This document shows positions 18,090 to 27,161 of a stretch of 64,000 nt of DNA, one piece after another. The notes under the pieces were generated by a model. That model was not told where the DNA came from, did no database searches, and was given only the letters and a program-made list of their open reading frames with translations. The stretch spans positions 2,356,001 to 2,420,000 of the forward strand of contig NZ_CP070351.1 of NCBI RefSeq assembly GCF_016919385.1, in the 5' to 3' direction. Position 1 is the first letter of the stretch. Every line of letters begins with the position of its first letter. Both the position numbers and the translations under genes were made by a program. The stretch is from Gordonia sp. PDNC005. Lineage in GTDB: Bacteria; Actinomycetota; Actinomycetes; Mycobacteriales; Mycobacteriaceae.

Positions 18090-18125
18090 GCCGCCCTCCC
18101 CCGCCGATGGGCGGAGGAGGGCGGC
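18090..18125 (-). terminator. Strong hairpin after the secreted-protein gene
   Basis: A 10-bp GC stem (GCCGCCCTCC at 18090-18099 with GGAGGGCGGC at 18116-18125) extends inward through CCGCC/GGCGG. It lies 18-53 bases downstream of the stop of the minus-strand secreted-protein gene and upstream of the riboswitch. It probably isolates the B12 operon from the gene before it. Confidence 0.6.
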
Positions 18126-18142
18126 TGCTGAGTACCGGCGAA

Positions 18143-18871
18143 CTACTTCGCGGTCGCGATGCCGAGCGACGGGAAGAAGTAGCAGGTGGCGTCGCCCTTC
18201 TTCACCGATCCGTAGATCGCGGAGAGCACGGTTCCCGACCCGGTGTCGACGATTCCGCCGCGCACTCCGTTGGACGGAATCAGGTTCAGAGCAGGCTTGA
18301 GGGTCGTGTCGACTGCGAGCTGTGCGGCCCCTTTCAGTCCGGGCGCGAGCTTGCCGATCCGCTTCGCGACGCCGTCGAGGATGACATCCGTGATGCCACC
18401 CATCGGAGCACCGAGACCGCCCTTCATCGTGTTGATGTTGAACCACGCCGCCTGCATTCCGGACTTGTCACCGGAGTCGTTGAAGGCTCCGATCGGCACA
18501 AAGCCGTACAGGATCTCGCCCTTCTGCACCGCGTTCAGGTCGATGTCGACAAGCGGCACCGTCAGGTCTCCGATAGGCGGCGTGTACGGACCCGGAACTG
18601 CGCCGCCGAGCGCCAGCGGGAAGGTGAAGTCGGTGCAGGCGCCGATGGTGGGCGTGAATGGAGTGATACCGAACTGCTTGAGGATCGCGTTCGCGGCTTC
18701 GATTCCGCCGGTGACGTCTGCGGCGTCCGTCGGCTGGGGGTTGATCGAATCGAGCGCGTTCTTGGCGGCTAGGGATTGGCCGGTGGGCGCGGCGTGGGCC
18801 GGGGCGGTGGCGACACCGCCGAGCAGGGCTGCGGACGCGGCGACAGCGACGGCGGCGAGACGGATCTTCAT
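18143..18871 (-). CDS. Secreted protein of unknown function
   Basis: From ATG 18871 (GGAGTG seven bases upstream) the protein has 242 residues. It has a Sec signal peptide: a Lys/Arg n-region, a hydrophobic Ala-rich core, and likely signal peptidase I cleavage after APAHA near residue 28. The mature part is Pro/Gly-rich with few charges and only two cysteines (ACTDF and TCYFF), which probably form a disulfide. I do not recognise the family. Similar small exported proteins occur in mycolata envelopes. It is divergent from the VWA lipoprotein, with a 226-base intergenic region. Confidence 0.75.
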   Translation of the reverse strand: MKIRLAAVAVAASAALLGGVATAPAHAAPTGQSLAAKNALDSINPQPTDAADVTGGIEAANAILKQFGITPFTPTIGACTDFTFPLALGGAVPGPYTPPIGDLTVPLVDIDLNAVQKGEILYGFVPIGAFNDSGDKSGMQAAWFNINTMKGGLGAPMGGITDVILDGVAKRIGKLAPGLKGAAQLAVDTTLKPALNLIPSNGVRGGIVDTGSGTVLSAIYGSVKKGDATCYFFPSLGIATAK

Positions 18872-19097
18872 GAGGGCACTCCAGAATTGACGAAGAACAG
18901 GGATCGGGTGCAGACGATGGTGTCGTGAAATCACTCTCGCCACATCGGTCTCGTGCCGAAATGTGATGAATGCGTGCCCAATCGTGACCTGCGTTCACAC
19001 GTTCGTACTACACGGCGCTGTGCTGTCGTTCGTCCGTTCGAAGTAATAGGGACCTGGCGTTCGATCATCAGTGACCCGGCGGACGTACTCTGCGCTG

Positions 19098-20726
19098 GTG
19101 AACGAACGTCGTCGTCTGGTCGCCGTCGCTGTCCTGTCGCTCGCCACAGTCCTGGCCGGATGCTCCGTCGAAGGCTCACCGGCCCGAGTCGCAGGCTCCG
19201 CTCCGACGTCCAAGGCGATCACCGCGATCGCGCCGACAGCGTTGATCATCGACGCATCGGACTCGATGCTCACCGCAGATGCGCCAGGACCGCGGATCGA
19301 TGCGGCGCGATCAGCCGCCACCGGTCTCGTCGACTCGATACCCGCCGGGTCGCGACTGGCAGTTCTCGCCTACGGCACCGGCACAGGGAACGCCCCGAAG
19401 GAGCGCCGCGCCGGGTGCCGAGACGTGCGAGTCCTCATCCCGCTGGGGTCAGTCGACAAGGATGCCGCGAGGTCAGCGATCGCCGGCGTCACTCCGCGCG
19501 GATTCACACCGATCGCGGAATCGCTGAAGCGCGCAGCCGAACAACTGCCGACCGCCACCAGCGCATCGATAGTTCTGATCTCCGATGGCGAGGACACCTG
19601 CGGCACTCCACCGTGCGACGTCGCGAAAGAGCTCAAACGGTCCCACCCCAAGCTGTCGATCTCAACTGTCGGATTCAAGACGTCAGGCGCGGCGAGCGAC
19701 CAACTACGGTGCGTCGCCGGGAGCACCGGCGGGATGTTCGTCGGCGCAGCGAACCGGGCCCAGCTGGAAGCTCGACTGTTGGCCACACAGGACGAGAACG
19801 CACAAGCCACCGTGCTCAACGGCCCGTCGTTCAACGGGATCGAGTTGGGCGAGAAGATCGACGGCATCCGCCGGGAGCATGGCGACTTCCCGACGTCGTC
19901 GACACGAGACGGCGACCTGACCGTGTACCACTGGCACGACTGCGACTGGGCGTTCAACACAGACGGCGAACTCGTCGAGATCCGTCCCGGAAGCGGGACG
20001 ACCACCATCGACGGCATCGGGAGCGGCAGCAGTGTCGCCGATGCGACCAGGTTCTACGGCGTGCCGGTGTCGGATACAGACAACGGCGACGGAACCCGCA
20101 CCGTCGTCTTCGACGCGGGTACAGCTGACGGCACCGGGTACCGCGCGACAGTTCAGGGCGAGGGCGCCGCCGGACGCATCGTGGCCATCGTCGCCTGCGG
20201 CTGCGCCGCACAACCCGCCGCGCATACTCGACTTCCCGATTCACCGCCGCAGTCCGGGTCCTGCCCGACCTCGATGACCGGACAGACCGACGTGAAACAC
20301 CCGCAGTTGGGAACGGTCCGGGTGTTCCTCGTCGCGCCGGGCGATTCGGCGGGCTCGGGATGCGTGATCTCGGTGACCGAGACGGGCGCGGTCCTTCCGA
20401 CCATCAAGGTCGGTGTCTACAACAACAGCCTGTCGTTCTACTCCCCCGCGTCGGACACCACCGGCAACACGTTTGTGAAGTACAACCCGGGGCGATACGA
20501 CGGGGTCCTGATCCTGGTCCCGACTCCGACCGGATTCGCCGATCCCGGCATCGACGAATCCGGATACACCGGCAAATTTCTGTTCTACTACGCCGAGGCG
20601 AAGGGCCCGGGGCCCGACGGACGGTACGTGATCGAACAGAGCAGCAACAATTGCACACCCGACTGCGCAGGCGGAACGATCACCAAGAAGACACTGCGGT
20701 GGAACGGACGCGACTACACCGAATGA
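19098..20726 (+). CDS. VWA-domain lipoprotein
   Basis: From GTG 19098 the protein has 542 residues. The lipoprotein signal ends in the lipobox LAGC near residue 22. A von Willebrand factor A domain spans about 45-250; its MIDAS motif is IDASDS, with the conserved ISDGEDTCG near 165. The C-terminal 290 residues are Gly/Thr-rich, contain several Cys and look beta-rich. VWA domains bind protein ligands through a divalent metal. An earlier GTG at 19071 would lengthen the n-region and has no RBS, so the shorter start is preferred. It appears to be monocistronic. Confidence 0.82.
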   Translation: MNERRRLVAVAVLSLATVLAGCSVEGSPARVAGSAPTSKAITAIAPTALIIDASDSMLTADAPGPRIDAARSAATGLVDSIPAGSRLAVLAYGTGTGNAPKERRAGCRDVRVLIPLGSVDKDAARSAIAGVTPRGFTPIAESLKRAAEQLPTATSASIVLISDGEDTCGTPPCDVAKELKRSHPKLSISTVGFKTSGAASDQLRCVAGSTGGMFVGAANRAQLEARLLATQDENAQATVLNGPSFNGIELGEKIDGIRREHGDFPTSSTRDGDLTVYHWHDCDWAFNTDGELVEIRPGSGTTTIDGIGSGSSVADATRFYGVPVSDTDNGDGTRTVVFDAGTADGTGYRATVQGEGAAGRIVAIVACGCAAQPAAHTRLPDSPPQSGSCPTSMTGQTDVKHPQLGTVRVFLVAPGDSAGSGCVISVTETGAVLPTIKVGVYNNSLSFYSPASDTTGNTFVKYNPGRYDGVLILVPTPTGFADPGIDESGYTGKFLFYYAEAKGPGPDGRYVIEQSSNNCTPDCAGGTITKKTLRWNGRDYTE

Positions 20727-20794
20727 CGGTCAGGCGCCGTTGACGCGTCGACGTGATCGAGCATAAGTCGACCTGTGGCATAGTGATCGAAACT

Positions 20795-20812
20795 ACTGGA
20801 ACGTGTTTCAGT
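20795..20812. promoter_or_regulatory. KstR-like operator upstream of the alpha/beta hydrolase
   Basis: ACTGGAAC-GT-GTTTCAGT is an imperfect palindrome (one mismatched pair) 29 bases before the ATG at 20841. Its core fits the published KstR pattern TNNAACNNGTTNNA. The same design recurs at 24116-24137, on the other side of the lipid block. Confidence 0.55.
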
Positions 20813-20840
20813 TTCTTGCTGCCGACCGAAGGCTGGATCG

Positions 20841-21737
20841 ATGAGTAGTACACGCCGGGACCTCGGCTCCCGACTGCCCGCCAACGTCCGGATCCCCAAC
20901 GTGGAGATCCCCGACGGTCGCATGGTCAACCTCCCAGGCCGCGGATCGACGTACGTCACCGACACATCCGGCCCGACAGACGACGCACCCGCCATTCTGC
21001 TGCTGCACGCACTGTCCACCACCGGCCTGCTCACGTGGTTCCCGAGCATCCCGGCACTGTCCAGGAAGTTCCGCGTCATCACGATGGACCAGCGGCTGCA
21101 CGGCCGCGGCATCGACACCGACAAGTTCACCCTGCACGACTGCGCCGACGACGCTGCCGCCGTGTTGGACGCACTCGGCATCGACAAGGCGATCATCGCG
21201 GGGTTCTCGATGGGATCACTCATCGCGCAGCGGGTCTGGCGACAGCATCCCGATCGTGTCGGCGGACTTGTGCTGTGTGCCAGCACCGACCAGTTCCAGA
21301 CCAACACGACCGAGCGGCTGTTCCACCGCGCCATGGGAATGTCCCTCGGTTCACCCCGACGACGGACGCCCGTCAAAGGCGTGGCACCGCGACCGGTTGA
21401 TCCCGCCGACGACATCCACCGCTGGGCGCTGGCCGAGTTCAAATCCACTCGTCCAGCCGCGGTCGGACGTGCCGTCGCCGCCATCGGCGGCCACCACACC
21501 AAGCCGTGGATCCGCGAGATCAACGTGCCGACCGCGGTTGTCGTCCCCTTGCGCGACAAGGCGATACCCCCGGCCCGTCAGATGGCGATGGCACGACGCA
21601 TTCCGGGTGCCACCATCCACGAGGTCGACGCAGGACACTCGTGCTGCGTGATGAACGCCGACGCGTTCGTCCCGGTGCTCATCGAGGCGACGAACACCGT
21701 CCTCGCGCGCTGGCGCGAGAACAGCACCCGCAACTGA
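20841..21737 (+). CDS. Alpha/beta hydrolase
   Basis: This 298-residue serine hydrolase has the nucleophile elbow GFSMGS (Ser near 119), an HALSTTG oxyanion region near 55, and a His-containing C-terminal segment, VDAGHSC. The usual 260-300 residue alpha/beta fold is complete, and no signal peptide is seen. The substrate is unknown: an ester, lactone or thioester. An operator-like palindrome sits just upstream and the following SDR gene is 69 bases away on the same strand, suggesting a lipid-related operon. GAAGG before the ATG serves as RBS. Confidence 0.83.
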   Translation: MSSTRRDLGSRLPANVRIPNVEIPDGRMVNLPGRGSTYVTDTSGPTDDAPAILLLHALSTTGLLTWFPSIPALSRKFRVITMDQRLHGRGIDTDKFTLHDCADDAAAVLDALGIDKAIIAGFSMGSLIAQRVWRQHPDRVGGLVLCASTDQFQTNTTERLFHRAMGMSLGSPRRRTPVKGVAPRPVDPADDIHRWALAEFKSTRPAAVGRAVAAIGGHHTKPWIREINVPTAVVVPLRDKAIPPARQMAMARRIPGATIHEVDAGHSCCVMNADAFVPVLIEATNTVLARWRENSTRN

Positions 21738-21806
21738 CTACCCTCCCGCTCGGTGGGAGCGAACACGCTTCGCCGGGGTGAGCGGGAGTACGCACTGAGG
21801 ATGGAC

Positions 21807-22664
21807 ATGAACGCAACCCGCATCGCCGTTGTCACCGGAGCATCTCGCGGTGCAGGCAAAGGCATCGCCCTTGCACTCGCCTCGACCGGTGCCACCGTCT
21901 ACGTCACCGGCCGGACCGCGGCCGAGGGTCAAGCCGACCTGCCCGGGACCGTCGCGCAGACCGCTGAAGAGGTCACGGCGCGCGGCGGAGTCGGCATCCC
22001 CGTGATCGTCGACCATTCCGACGACGCTCAGGTCGCCGCCCTGTTCGATCGAGTCCGCGCAGAGCAGGGCAGGCTCGACATCCTCGTGAACAACGCGATC
22101 GCCATCCCATCGGCTCTCACGAAGAAGGGGCCGTTCTGGGAGAAGCCGCTGGACCTCACCGATCTGTTCGACGTCGGCATGCGTTCGTCGTACGTGTCAT
22201 CGTTCTACGCCGGCCCGTTGCTCGCCGCCAACGGTTCGGGGCTGGTGGTCAACACGTCGTCGTTCGGCGGATCCTGCTACATGCACGGCCCCGCCTATGG
22301 TGCCGGAAAAGCCGCCGTCGACAAGATGGCCCACGACATGGCCGTCGACTTCAAACCGTTCGGCGTCGCCGTGATCTCCCTGTGGATGGGCCTGCTCAAG
22401 ACCGAGCGGACGATGGCCGCCTTCGCCGAGAACCCAGCGATGTACGAGGGTCTGGCCGCGACCGCGGAGACCGTCGAGTTCCCCGGTCGAATCATCGACG
22501 CTCTACACCGCGACCCGGCGCTGATGGAGCGCACCGGACAAGTCCTCGTCGGAGCCGAGATCGCACAGGAACTGGGAGTGACCGATGTCGACGGCAACCA
22601 GCCGCCGTCGCACCGCCCGTTCCTGGGCGACCCGCCGACGTTCAGCGCCGCCGTCGTCGAATGA
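21807..22664 (+). CDS. SDR family oxidoreductase, DHRS1-like
   Basis: This 285-residue short-chain dehydrogenase has the Rossmann motif TGASRGAGKG near residue 10, NNAI near 90, and the catalytic YGAGK (Tyr and Lys) near 165 with the Ser in NTSSFGG. The N-terminal TVYVTGR stretch is typical of the DHRS1-like subgroup. It should use NAD(P)H to interconvert an alcohol and a ketone. ATG 21807 has GAGG six bases upstream; ATG 21801 directly abuts that GAGG and is less likely. It follows the alpha/beta hydrolase and is convergent with WS/DGAT. Confidence 0.87.
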   Translation: MNATRIAVVTGASRGAGKGIALALASTGATVYVTGRTAAEGQADLPGTVAQTAEEVTARGGVGIPVIVDHSDDAQVAALFDRVRAEQGRLDILVNNAIAIPSALTKKGPFWEKPLDLTDLFDVGMRSSYVSSFYAGPLLAANGSGLVVNTSSFGGSCYMHGPAYGAGKAAVDKMAHDMAVDFKPFGVAVISLWMGLLKTERTMAAFAENPAMYEGLAATAETVEFPGRIIDALHRDPALMERTGQVLVGAEIAQELGVTDVDGNQPPSHRPFLGDPPTFSAAVVE

Positions 22665-22667
22665 TTC

Positions 22668-22686
22668 CGCGGTCTAGTCGACCGCG
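22668..22686. terminator. Small hairpin between convergent SDR and WS/DGAT genes
   Basis: CGCGGTC and GACCGCG pair around a 5-base loop. The hairpin sits exactly at the tail-to-tail junction and overlaps the WS/DGAT stop region, so it could end both transcripts. Confidence 0.4.
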
Positions 22687-24095
22687 CTGACGCCCTCTTC
22701 GGCCACTTCCTTGAGCCTGGCGAGTTCGCGCGGGAAGTGTTCGACCATTGTCTGCGGGTTCCGTACGCTCTGTTCGGAGGCGATGATCCCGACGTGCACG
22801 ACACCGTTGTTCGACAGCACCGTGATGTTGAGGCCAGCGCCGTGGAACACCGGACCGAGCGGGTACAGACCGTCGATCCGCGCACCCATGAAGTAGAGCG
22901 GGATCGGCGGGCCGGGCACGTTCGAGATCACCAGATTGTGCACCACCGGATGCTTCTCGGCGAGGCGCAGACCCGCGTAGGCGCGGACCGCGAGGCCGAA
23001 GGTGCGCGGTGCCGCGAACTCGGCCCAGTCCTGCAGTGTGTCGGCGGGGATCGCCTTGTGGTGCTCTTTGGCATTCTTGTTGGCCTCGGTCATCGATTGG
23101 AGGCGCTCCATCGGGTCGTCGATGTCGGTGCCGAGTCGCGCGAACAGAGCAGAGACCTTGTTCGCACCGCCTTCACGCTCGGACTCGCCGCGGACGGATA
23201 CGGGCACGGACGCGAGAAGCGGCGCTTCCGGCAGCTCGCCCCGCTCGTCGAGGTAGGCGCGAAGCGCTCCACCCGCAACACTGAGGACGATGTCGTTGAC
23301 AGTGGCACCGGTGGCTCGGCGAACTGTCTTGATGTCCTCGAGATCCATGTCGGCGACGGCGATCGTGCGGTGACCGTCGATGGTCCCGTTGAACGAGGTT
23401 CGCGGGGCCGTGAAGGGAGGCGCCATAGCTGTGCCTTCGCGTGCGCGGCCGATCGTCGCGGTGATCAGCCCCACCGACGGCATCACCATCTTCGGGATCG
23501 ACAAGGGACGAGCGAGGGTGTCGAGCAGCCCACGACCGAAGAGTTCCAGACCGCCGGGACCGCTCTCGTTGCGCGCGTCTGCGTCGGGAGCGAGCGGCGG
23601 CGCGTCCGGTTCGAGGCTGCACAGGTACGAGATGAGGTTCGAGCCGGACGCGCCGTCGACCGTCGCATGGTGCATCTTCGAGAAGATCACGACGTTCTCT
23701 ACGTCGTTCGAGTCGATATACCCCTCGATCAGCCACATCTCCCACAGGGGACGGTTCCGATCCATCGGCAGGCCGGCGAGATGTCCGCATACTTCCACGA
23801 GTTCGGCGTAGCTCGCGGGTTTCGGCAAGGCCATCCGGTGGAAGTGGTGATTGATGTCGAAGTGGTCGTCGTTCACCCAGATCGGATGCCCGAGATCGAG
23901 GGGAACGCGCCGGATCTTGCGAGTGAACTGCGGAACCTTCCGCACTCGCGATTCCAGCGTGTCTCGCATCGTGGCGTACGAGTAGCCGCCTGGCATCGTC
24001 GTCGTGTCGAGGACGAGGAGTCCACAGACATGCATCAGTTGCTCGGGGGTCTCAAGGTAGAGGAAGCTTGCGTCAAGGCCACTCAGTCGGTCCAT
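22674..24095 (-). CDS. Wax ester synthase/diacylglycerol acyltransferase (WS/DGAT)
   Basis: This 473-residue acyltransferase moves fatty acyl groups from acyl-CoA to diacylglycerol or long-chain alcohols for triacylglycerol or wax storage. The catalytic HHxxxDG motif is HHATVDG (H142, H143, D147). The conserved start LSGLDASFLYLET and a C-terminal NVPGPP segment match the family. Length is typical (450-480). Mycolata carry many paralogues, so the individual role cannot be fixed. A near-perfect palindromic operator lies 20 bases upstream of the ATG. Confidence 0.93.
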   Translation of the reverse strand: MDRLSGLDASFLYLETPEQLMHVCGLLVLDTTTMPGGYSYATMRDTLESRVRKVPQFTRKIRRVPLDLGHPIWVNDDHFDINHHFHRMALPKPASYAELVEVCGHLAGLPMDRNRPLWEMWLIEGYIDSNDVENVVIFSKMHHATVDGASGSNLISYLCSLEPDAPPLAPDADARNESGPGGLELFGRGLLDTLARPLSIPKMVMPSVGLITATIGRAREGTAMAPPFTAPRTSFNGTIDGHRTIAVADMDLEDIKTVRRATGATVNDIVLSVAGGALRAYLDERGELPEAPLLASVPVSVRGESEREGGANKVSALFARLGTDIDDPMERLQSMTEANKNAKEHHKAIPADTLQDWAEFAAPRTFGLAVRAYAGLRLAEKHPVVHNLVISNVPGPPIPLYFMGARIDGLYPLGPVFHGAGLNITVLSNNGVVHVGIIASEQSVRNPQTMVEHFPRELARLKEVAEEGVSAVD

Positions 24096-24115
24096 GCCGG
24101 CGACACTACATCAGC

Positions 24116-24137
24116 AAACTAGAACAGGTTCTAGTTT
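24116..24137. promoter_or_regulatory. 22-bp palindromic KstR-like operator between WS/DGAT and PPOX genes
   Basis: A perfect inverted repeat has 10-base arms AAACTAGAAC and GTTCTAGTTT around AG, and one more base pairs on each side. It fits the KstR core TNNAACNNGTTNNA. It lies 20 bases from the WS/DGAT ATG (minus) and 78 bases before the PPOX ATG (plus), so one TetR-type repressor could control both. Confidence 0.65.
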
Positions 24138-24215
24138 GTTTGGAAAATGTGCTCACCCGCACATTCAGCAGGTCACAGCGTCGCTCGAACGACCGATCGG
24201 TGTTTCACTGAGGCC

Positions 24216-24857
24216 ATGGGAAATCGCTACCAGCACATCGTGTTCGGCGAATCCGCCCGCGCGCGACAACGTTCCGCCGGCAGCATCGGAGCCTACGGCG
24301 GTGAGGCCTCAGACAACTGCGTCTCCGACGACGAGGGCCCGCAGGAACTCGGCACACGCGAAGTGGCGATGCTGACATCCGCCTTTCAATTCCACCTCGC
24401 CACCGTCACCGAATCAGGTTGGCCATATGTCCAATACCGAAGCGGTCCAGCCGGATTCGTCCACCACCTCGGTGGCAACCGAATCGCTTTCGCGGACTTC
24501 CGCGGCAACCGGCAGTTCGTCTCCACAGGCAACATCGACGCAGACGGCCGGGTCGCGATCTTCGTCGCCGATTACCCCTTGCGCAGTCGTCTCAAGGTGT
24601 TCGGCCGCGCACACGTGTCCAACGACCCCGAGTTCCTCCGACGACTCCGCCGGGTGGACGGCGGCGAGATCTCCGCGACGTGCGAGCGCAGCATCGTCGT
24701 CGACGTGGAGGCCTTCGACTGGAACTGCTCTCGCAGCCTGGTCCCCCAGTACACGGCGGACCAGGTCCGTGAGCGGGTCCAGCCGTACATCGACCGGATA
24801 GCCGAACTGCAGAGTGAGGTCGCCGCACTCCGGGCCGCGGCCGAGGAGAAGCCCTAG
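24216..24857 (+). CDS. Pyridoxamine 5'-phosphate oxidase-family flavin-binding protein
   Basis: This 213-residue split-barrel protein has a core at about 45-150 with FHLATVTESGWPYVQYR and FADFRGNRQFVSTGN, features of FMN- or F420-binding PPOX-like folds. The C-terminus is a short coiled coil (IAELQSEVAALRAA). It is probably a flavin-dependent oxidoreductase or flavin carrier, not true PdxH. ATG 24216 is preceded by TGAGG. It is divergent from WS/DGAT across the palindromic operator and overlaps the end of the opposing 51-residue membrane protein gene. Confidence 0.8.
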   Translation: MGNRYQHIVFGESARARQRSAGSIGAYGGEASDNCVSDDEGPQELGTREVAMLTSAFQFHLATVTESGWPYVQYRSGPAGFVHHLGGNRIAFADFRGNRQFVSTGNIDADGRVAIFVADYPLRSRLKVFGRAHVSNDPEFLRRLRRVDGGEISATCERSIVVDVEAFDWNCSRSLVPQYTADQVRERVQPYIDRIAELQSEVAALRAAAEEKP

Positions 24858-25009
24858 CGAGTCCGCTGCCGGTACACCCAGAAGCCGAGGATCGCCAGCC
24901 AGACCGGCACGGCAATCGCGAGCATCATCCACTGCTGCTGACCGACCATCATGGCGCAGGCGACGAACATCAGCACACAGGCGAAGAAGATGAGAAATCG
25001 GGGGTTCAC
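24854..25009 (-). CDS. Small two-helix membrane protein (51 residues)
   Basis: Read on the minus strand from GTG 25009, this short frame encodes NPRFLIFFACVL..., two hydrophobic helices separated by a GQQQ turn, and a basic tail ending RQRTR. The strong hydrophobic pattern, positive ends and compact fit between neighbours argue that it is a real gene. It overlaps the last bases of the PPOX gene tail to tail and is divergent from the 25041 gene. A 14-bp palindrome covers its start codon. The function is unknown. Confidence 0.6.
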   Translation of the reverse strand: MNPRFLIFFACVLMFVACAMMVGQQQWMMLAIAVPVWLAILGFWVYRQRTR

Positions 25010-25017
25010 ATGTGAAC
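25004..25017. promoter_or_regulatory. 14-bp palindrome in a divergent intergenic region
   Basis: GTTCACATGTGAAC is a perfect inverted repeat in the 31-base gap between the small membrane protein start (25009, minus) and ATG 25041 (plus). It could be an operator shared by both genes, or a chance palindrome. Confidence 0.35.
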
Positions 25018-25040
25018 AGTACCGACTACGCTCTGCAGGA

Positions 25041-25580
25041 ATGGCAGTCCTGCATCAGGCGACGATCACGCCCACCAAACTCGAACTCGTCATCGCACAT
25101 CTCGATGCGGTCCCGTGGGGCGGATCGGGCGAAGTCACGATGATCGGCGGATATCGTTTCGACGACCCAGCGGGCAGAGTCGGCGTCGAAGCACTGCTGG
25201 TCAATCGCGGCGGCCGCGTGCTGCACGTTCCGCTCACCTACCGCGACGCTCCCCTGCCGGGCGCTGACGCACACCTCATCACAACCATGACCCACTCCGT
25301 GCTCGGCGACCGGTGGATCTACGACGCCGCCGCCGATCCCGTGGGCGTCGACTGCTTCACGCGAGCGCTGCACGGAGATCTGCAGCAGGCCGAACTCGAA
25401 GTCCACAAAGCCGACGGGACCGTCGTTCCGATGGACCCGCCCGTCCGGATACGCCTGGAGGGCACGTCGCCGGGGAACGACATCCTCTTCACCCACGACC
25501 TCGCCGAACCCGCCATCGGCGACGCACGGCTCGTGGCAGGTTGGGACGACGGCTTCGGCGTCGTCGCCGCACTCGCCTGA
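25041..25580 (+). CDS. Maltokinase N-terminal cap-like domain protein
   Basis: This 179-residue soluble protein begins MAVLHQATITPTKLELV and contains WGGSGEVTMIGGYRFDDP near 30. The pattern resembles the cap-like N-terminal domain of actinobacterial maltokinases, which occurs alone in many mycolata (CG0192-type proteins; from memory, not searched). There is no kinase domain, so maltose-1-phosphate synthesis is not implied. ATG has GCAGGA just upstream. A strong bidirectional terminator follows and separates it from glyS. Confidence 0.65.
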   Translation: MAVLHQATITPTKLELVIAHLDAVPWGGSGEVTMIGGYRFDDPAGRVGVEALLVNRGGRVLHVPLTYRDAPLPGADAHLITTMTHSVLGDRWIYDAAADPVGVDCFTRALHGDLQQAELEVHKADGTVVPMDPPVRIRLEGTSPGNDILFTHDLAEPAIGDARLVAGWDDGFGVVAALA

Positions 25581-25599
25581 CACACTGCGCCTACAACGA

Positions 25600-25627
25600 A
25601 GCCCGCCACCGGTCGTGCGGTGGCGGG
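25600..25627. terminator. Bidirectional terminator between the cap-like gene and glyS
   Basis: A perfect 11-bp stem (GCCCGCCACCG / CGGTGGCGGGC) with a 6-base loop lies 20 bases after one stop and 17 bases before the convergent glyS stop. Confidence 0.75.
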
Positions 25628-25644
25628 CTCGTCGTCGAACGGGG

Positions 25645-27036
25645 TCAGGACCCGATGAGCTTGCCGCCGAGATACTCGACGACCTTGTCCAGCGAGACAC
25701 GTTCCTGGCTCATGGTGTCGCGCTCACGGATCGTGACAGCCTGGTCGTCGAGTGTGTCGAAGTCGACGGTCACGCAGAACGGCGTGCCGATCTCGTCCTG
25801 GCGGCGGTAGCGCTTGCCGATGCCCTGCGCGTCGTCGAACTCGACGTTCCAGTGCTTGCGCAGTTCCGCGGCGAGGTCGCGGGCCTTCGGCGACAGCTTC
25901 TCGTTGCGCGACAGCGGAAGCACTGCGGCCTTGACCGGCGCGAGACGACGATCGAGCTTGAGGACCGTGCGGGTGTCGGTGCCGCCCTTGGCGTTCGGGA
26001 CCTCTTCGTCGGTGTAGGCGTCGCACAGGAACGCCATCATCGACCGGCCGAGTCCTGCGGCGGGCTCGATGACGAACGGCGTGTACTTCTCACCGGTGGC
26101 CTGATCGAAGTAGATCAGATCCTCGCCGGAGGCCTTGCTGTGCGTCGCGAGATCGTAGTCGGTACGGTTCGCAACACCTTCGAGCTCGCCCCACGGGTTG
26201 CCGCTGAAGCCGAACTTGTACTCGACGTCGACGGTGCGCTTCGAGTAGTGCGACAGCTTCTCTTTCGGGTGATCGTAAAGACGCAGGTTCTCCGGGTCGA
26301 TGCCGAGGTCGACGTACCAGTTGTAGCGGGCGTCGATCCAGTGCTGGTGCCATTCCTCGTCGTCACCCGGCTTGACGAAGAACTCCATCTCCATCTGCTC
26401 GAACTCTCGAGTGCGGAAGATGAAGTTGCCGGGGGTGATCTCGTTGCGGAAGCTCTTGCCGACCTGCGCGATGCCGAACGGCGGCTTGCGCCGCGAGGTG
26501 GTCATGACGTTCTTGAAGTTGATGAAGATGCCCTGCGCCGTCTCCGGGCGGAGGTAGTGCAGTCCCTCGGAGTCGTCAACGGGGCCGAGGAAGGTCTTGA
26601 GCAGACCCGAGAACGACTTCGGTTCGGTCCACTGCCCCTTGGTTCCACACTCCGGGCAGCCGATCTCCGACATCGGAACGGTGTCCGGGTCGTCGATGCC
26701 CTTCTTAAGCGCGTACGCCTCCTGGAGGTGATCCTGGCGCTGACGCTTGTGGCAATTGGTGCACTCGATGAGCGGATCGGTGAACACGTCCACATGGCCC
26801 GACGCCTCCCACACCCGACGCGGGAGGATGACCGACGAGTCGAGGCCGACGACGTCGTCACGCGAGGTGACCATGGTGCGCCACCACTGACGCTTGATGT
26901 TGTCCTTCAACTCGACGCCCAGCGGGCCGTAGTCCCAGGCCGAGCGCGTACCGCCGTAGATCTCACCGCAGGGGTACACCAGACCGCGCCGCTTGGCGAG
27001 GTTGACGACAGCATCGACTTTGGACTGCACAGCCAC
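25645..27036 (-). CDS. glyS: Glycyl-tRNA synthetase (alpha2 type)
   Basis: This 463-residue class II synthetase charges tRNA-Gly with glycine using ATP. Motifs seen include [21 protein letters not shown] at the N-terminus (shown here across its ATP-site region only), RPETAQGIF near 175, motif 2 [17 protein letters not shown] near 215, and the anticodon-binding domain in the last 110 residues. A Cys-rich insertion (CTNCHKRQ and CPECGTKG) looks zinc-binding, as in some bacterial homologues. Divergent from smtB, as in mycobacteria. Confidence 0.96.
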   Translation of the reverse strand: MAVQSKVDAVVNLAKRRGLVYPCGEIYGGTRSAWDYGPLGVELKDNIKRQWWRTMVTSRDDVVGLDSSVILPRRVWEASGHVDVFTDPLIECTNCHKRQRQDHLQEAYALKKGIDDPDTVPMSEIGCPECGTKGQWTEPKSFSGLLKTFLGPVDDSEGLHYLRPETAQGIFINFKNVMTTSRRKPPFGIAQVGKSFRNEITPGNFIFRTREFEQMEMEFFVKPGDDEEWHQHWIDARYNWYVDLGIDPENLRLYDHPKEKLSHYSKRTVDVEYKFGFSGNPWGELEGVANRTDYDLATHSKASGEDLIYFDQATGEKYTPFVIEPAAGLGRSMMAFLCDAYTDEEVPNAKGGTDTRTVLKLDRRLAPVKAAVLPLSRNEKLSPKARDLAAELRKHWNVEFDDAQGIGKRYRRQDEIGTPFCVTVDFDTLDDQAVTIRERDTMSQERVSLDKVVEYLGGKLIGS

Positions 27037-27133
27037 GGTTTCTGATCTCCACGACGTTGGGGTTGGGGAACAGTCACCAGGGTAGTCGTTGCGTGCAGCA
27101 CCGCATCACTACCCTCCACGACGAAAGGGCAAA

Positions 27134-27155
27134 TGACAATCACTTCCTTTAAGAT
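27134..27155 (+). promoter_or_regulatory. Putative leaderless promoter with Zur/SmtB-like site for smtB-zur
   Basis: TAAGAT (27150-27155) is a -10-like box six bases before the smtB ATG, suggesting a leaderless mRNA. TGACAATCACTTCCT (27134-27148), where the -35 region would be, partly matches the actinobacterial Zur pattern TGAAAATCATTTTCA. In mycobacteria this operon is zinc-responsive. The match is imperfect. Confidence 0.4.
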
Positions 27156-27161
27156 GGTGGA

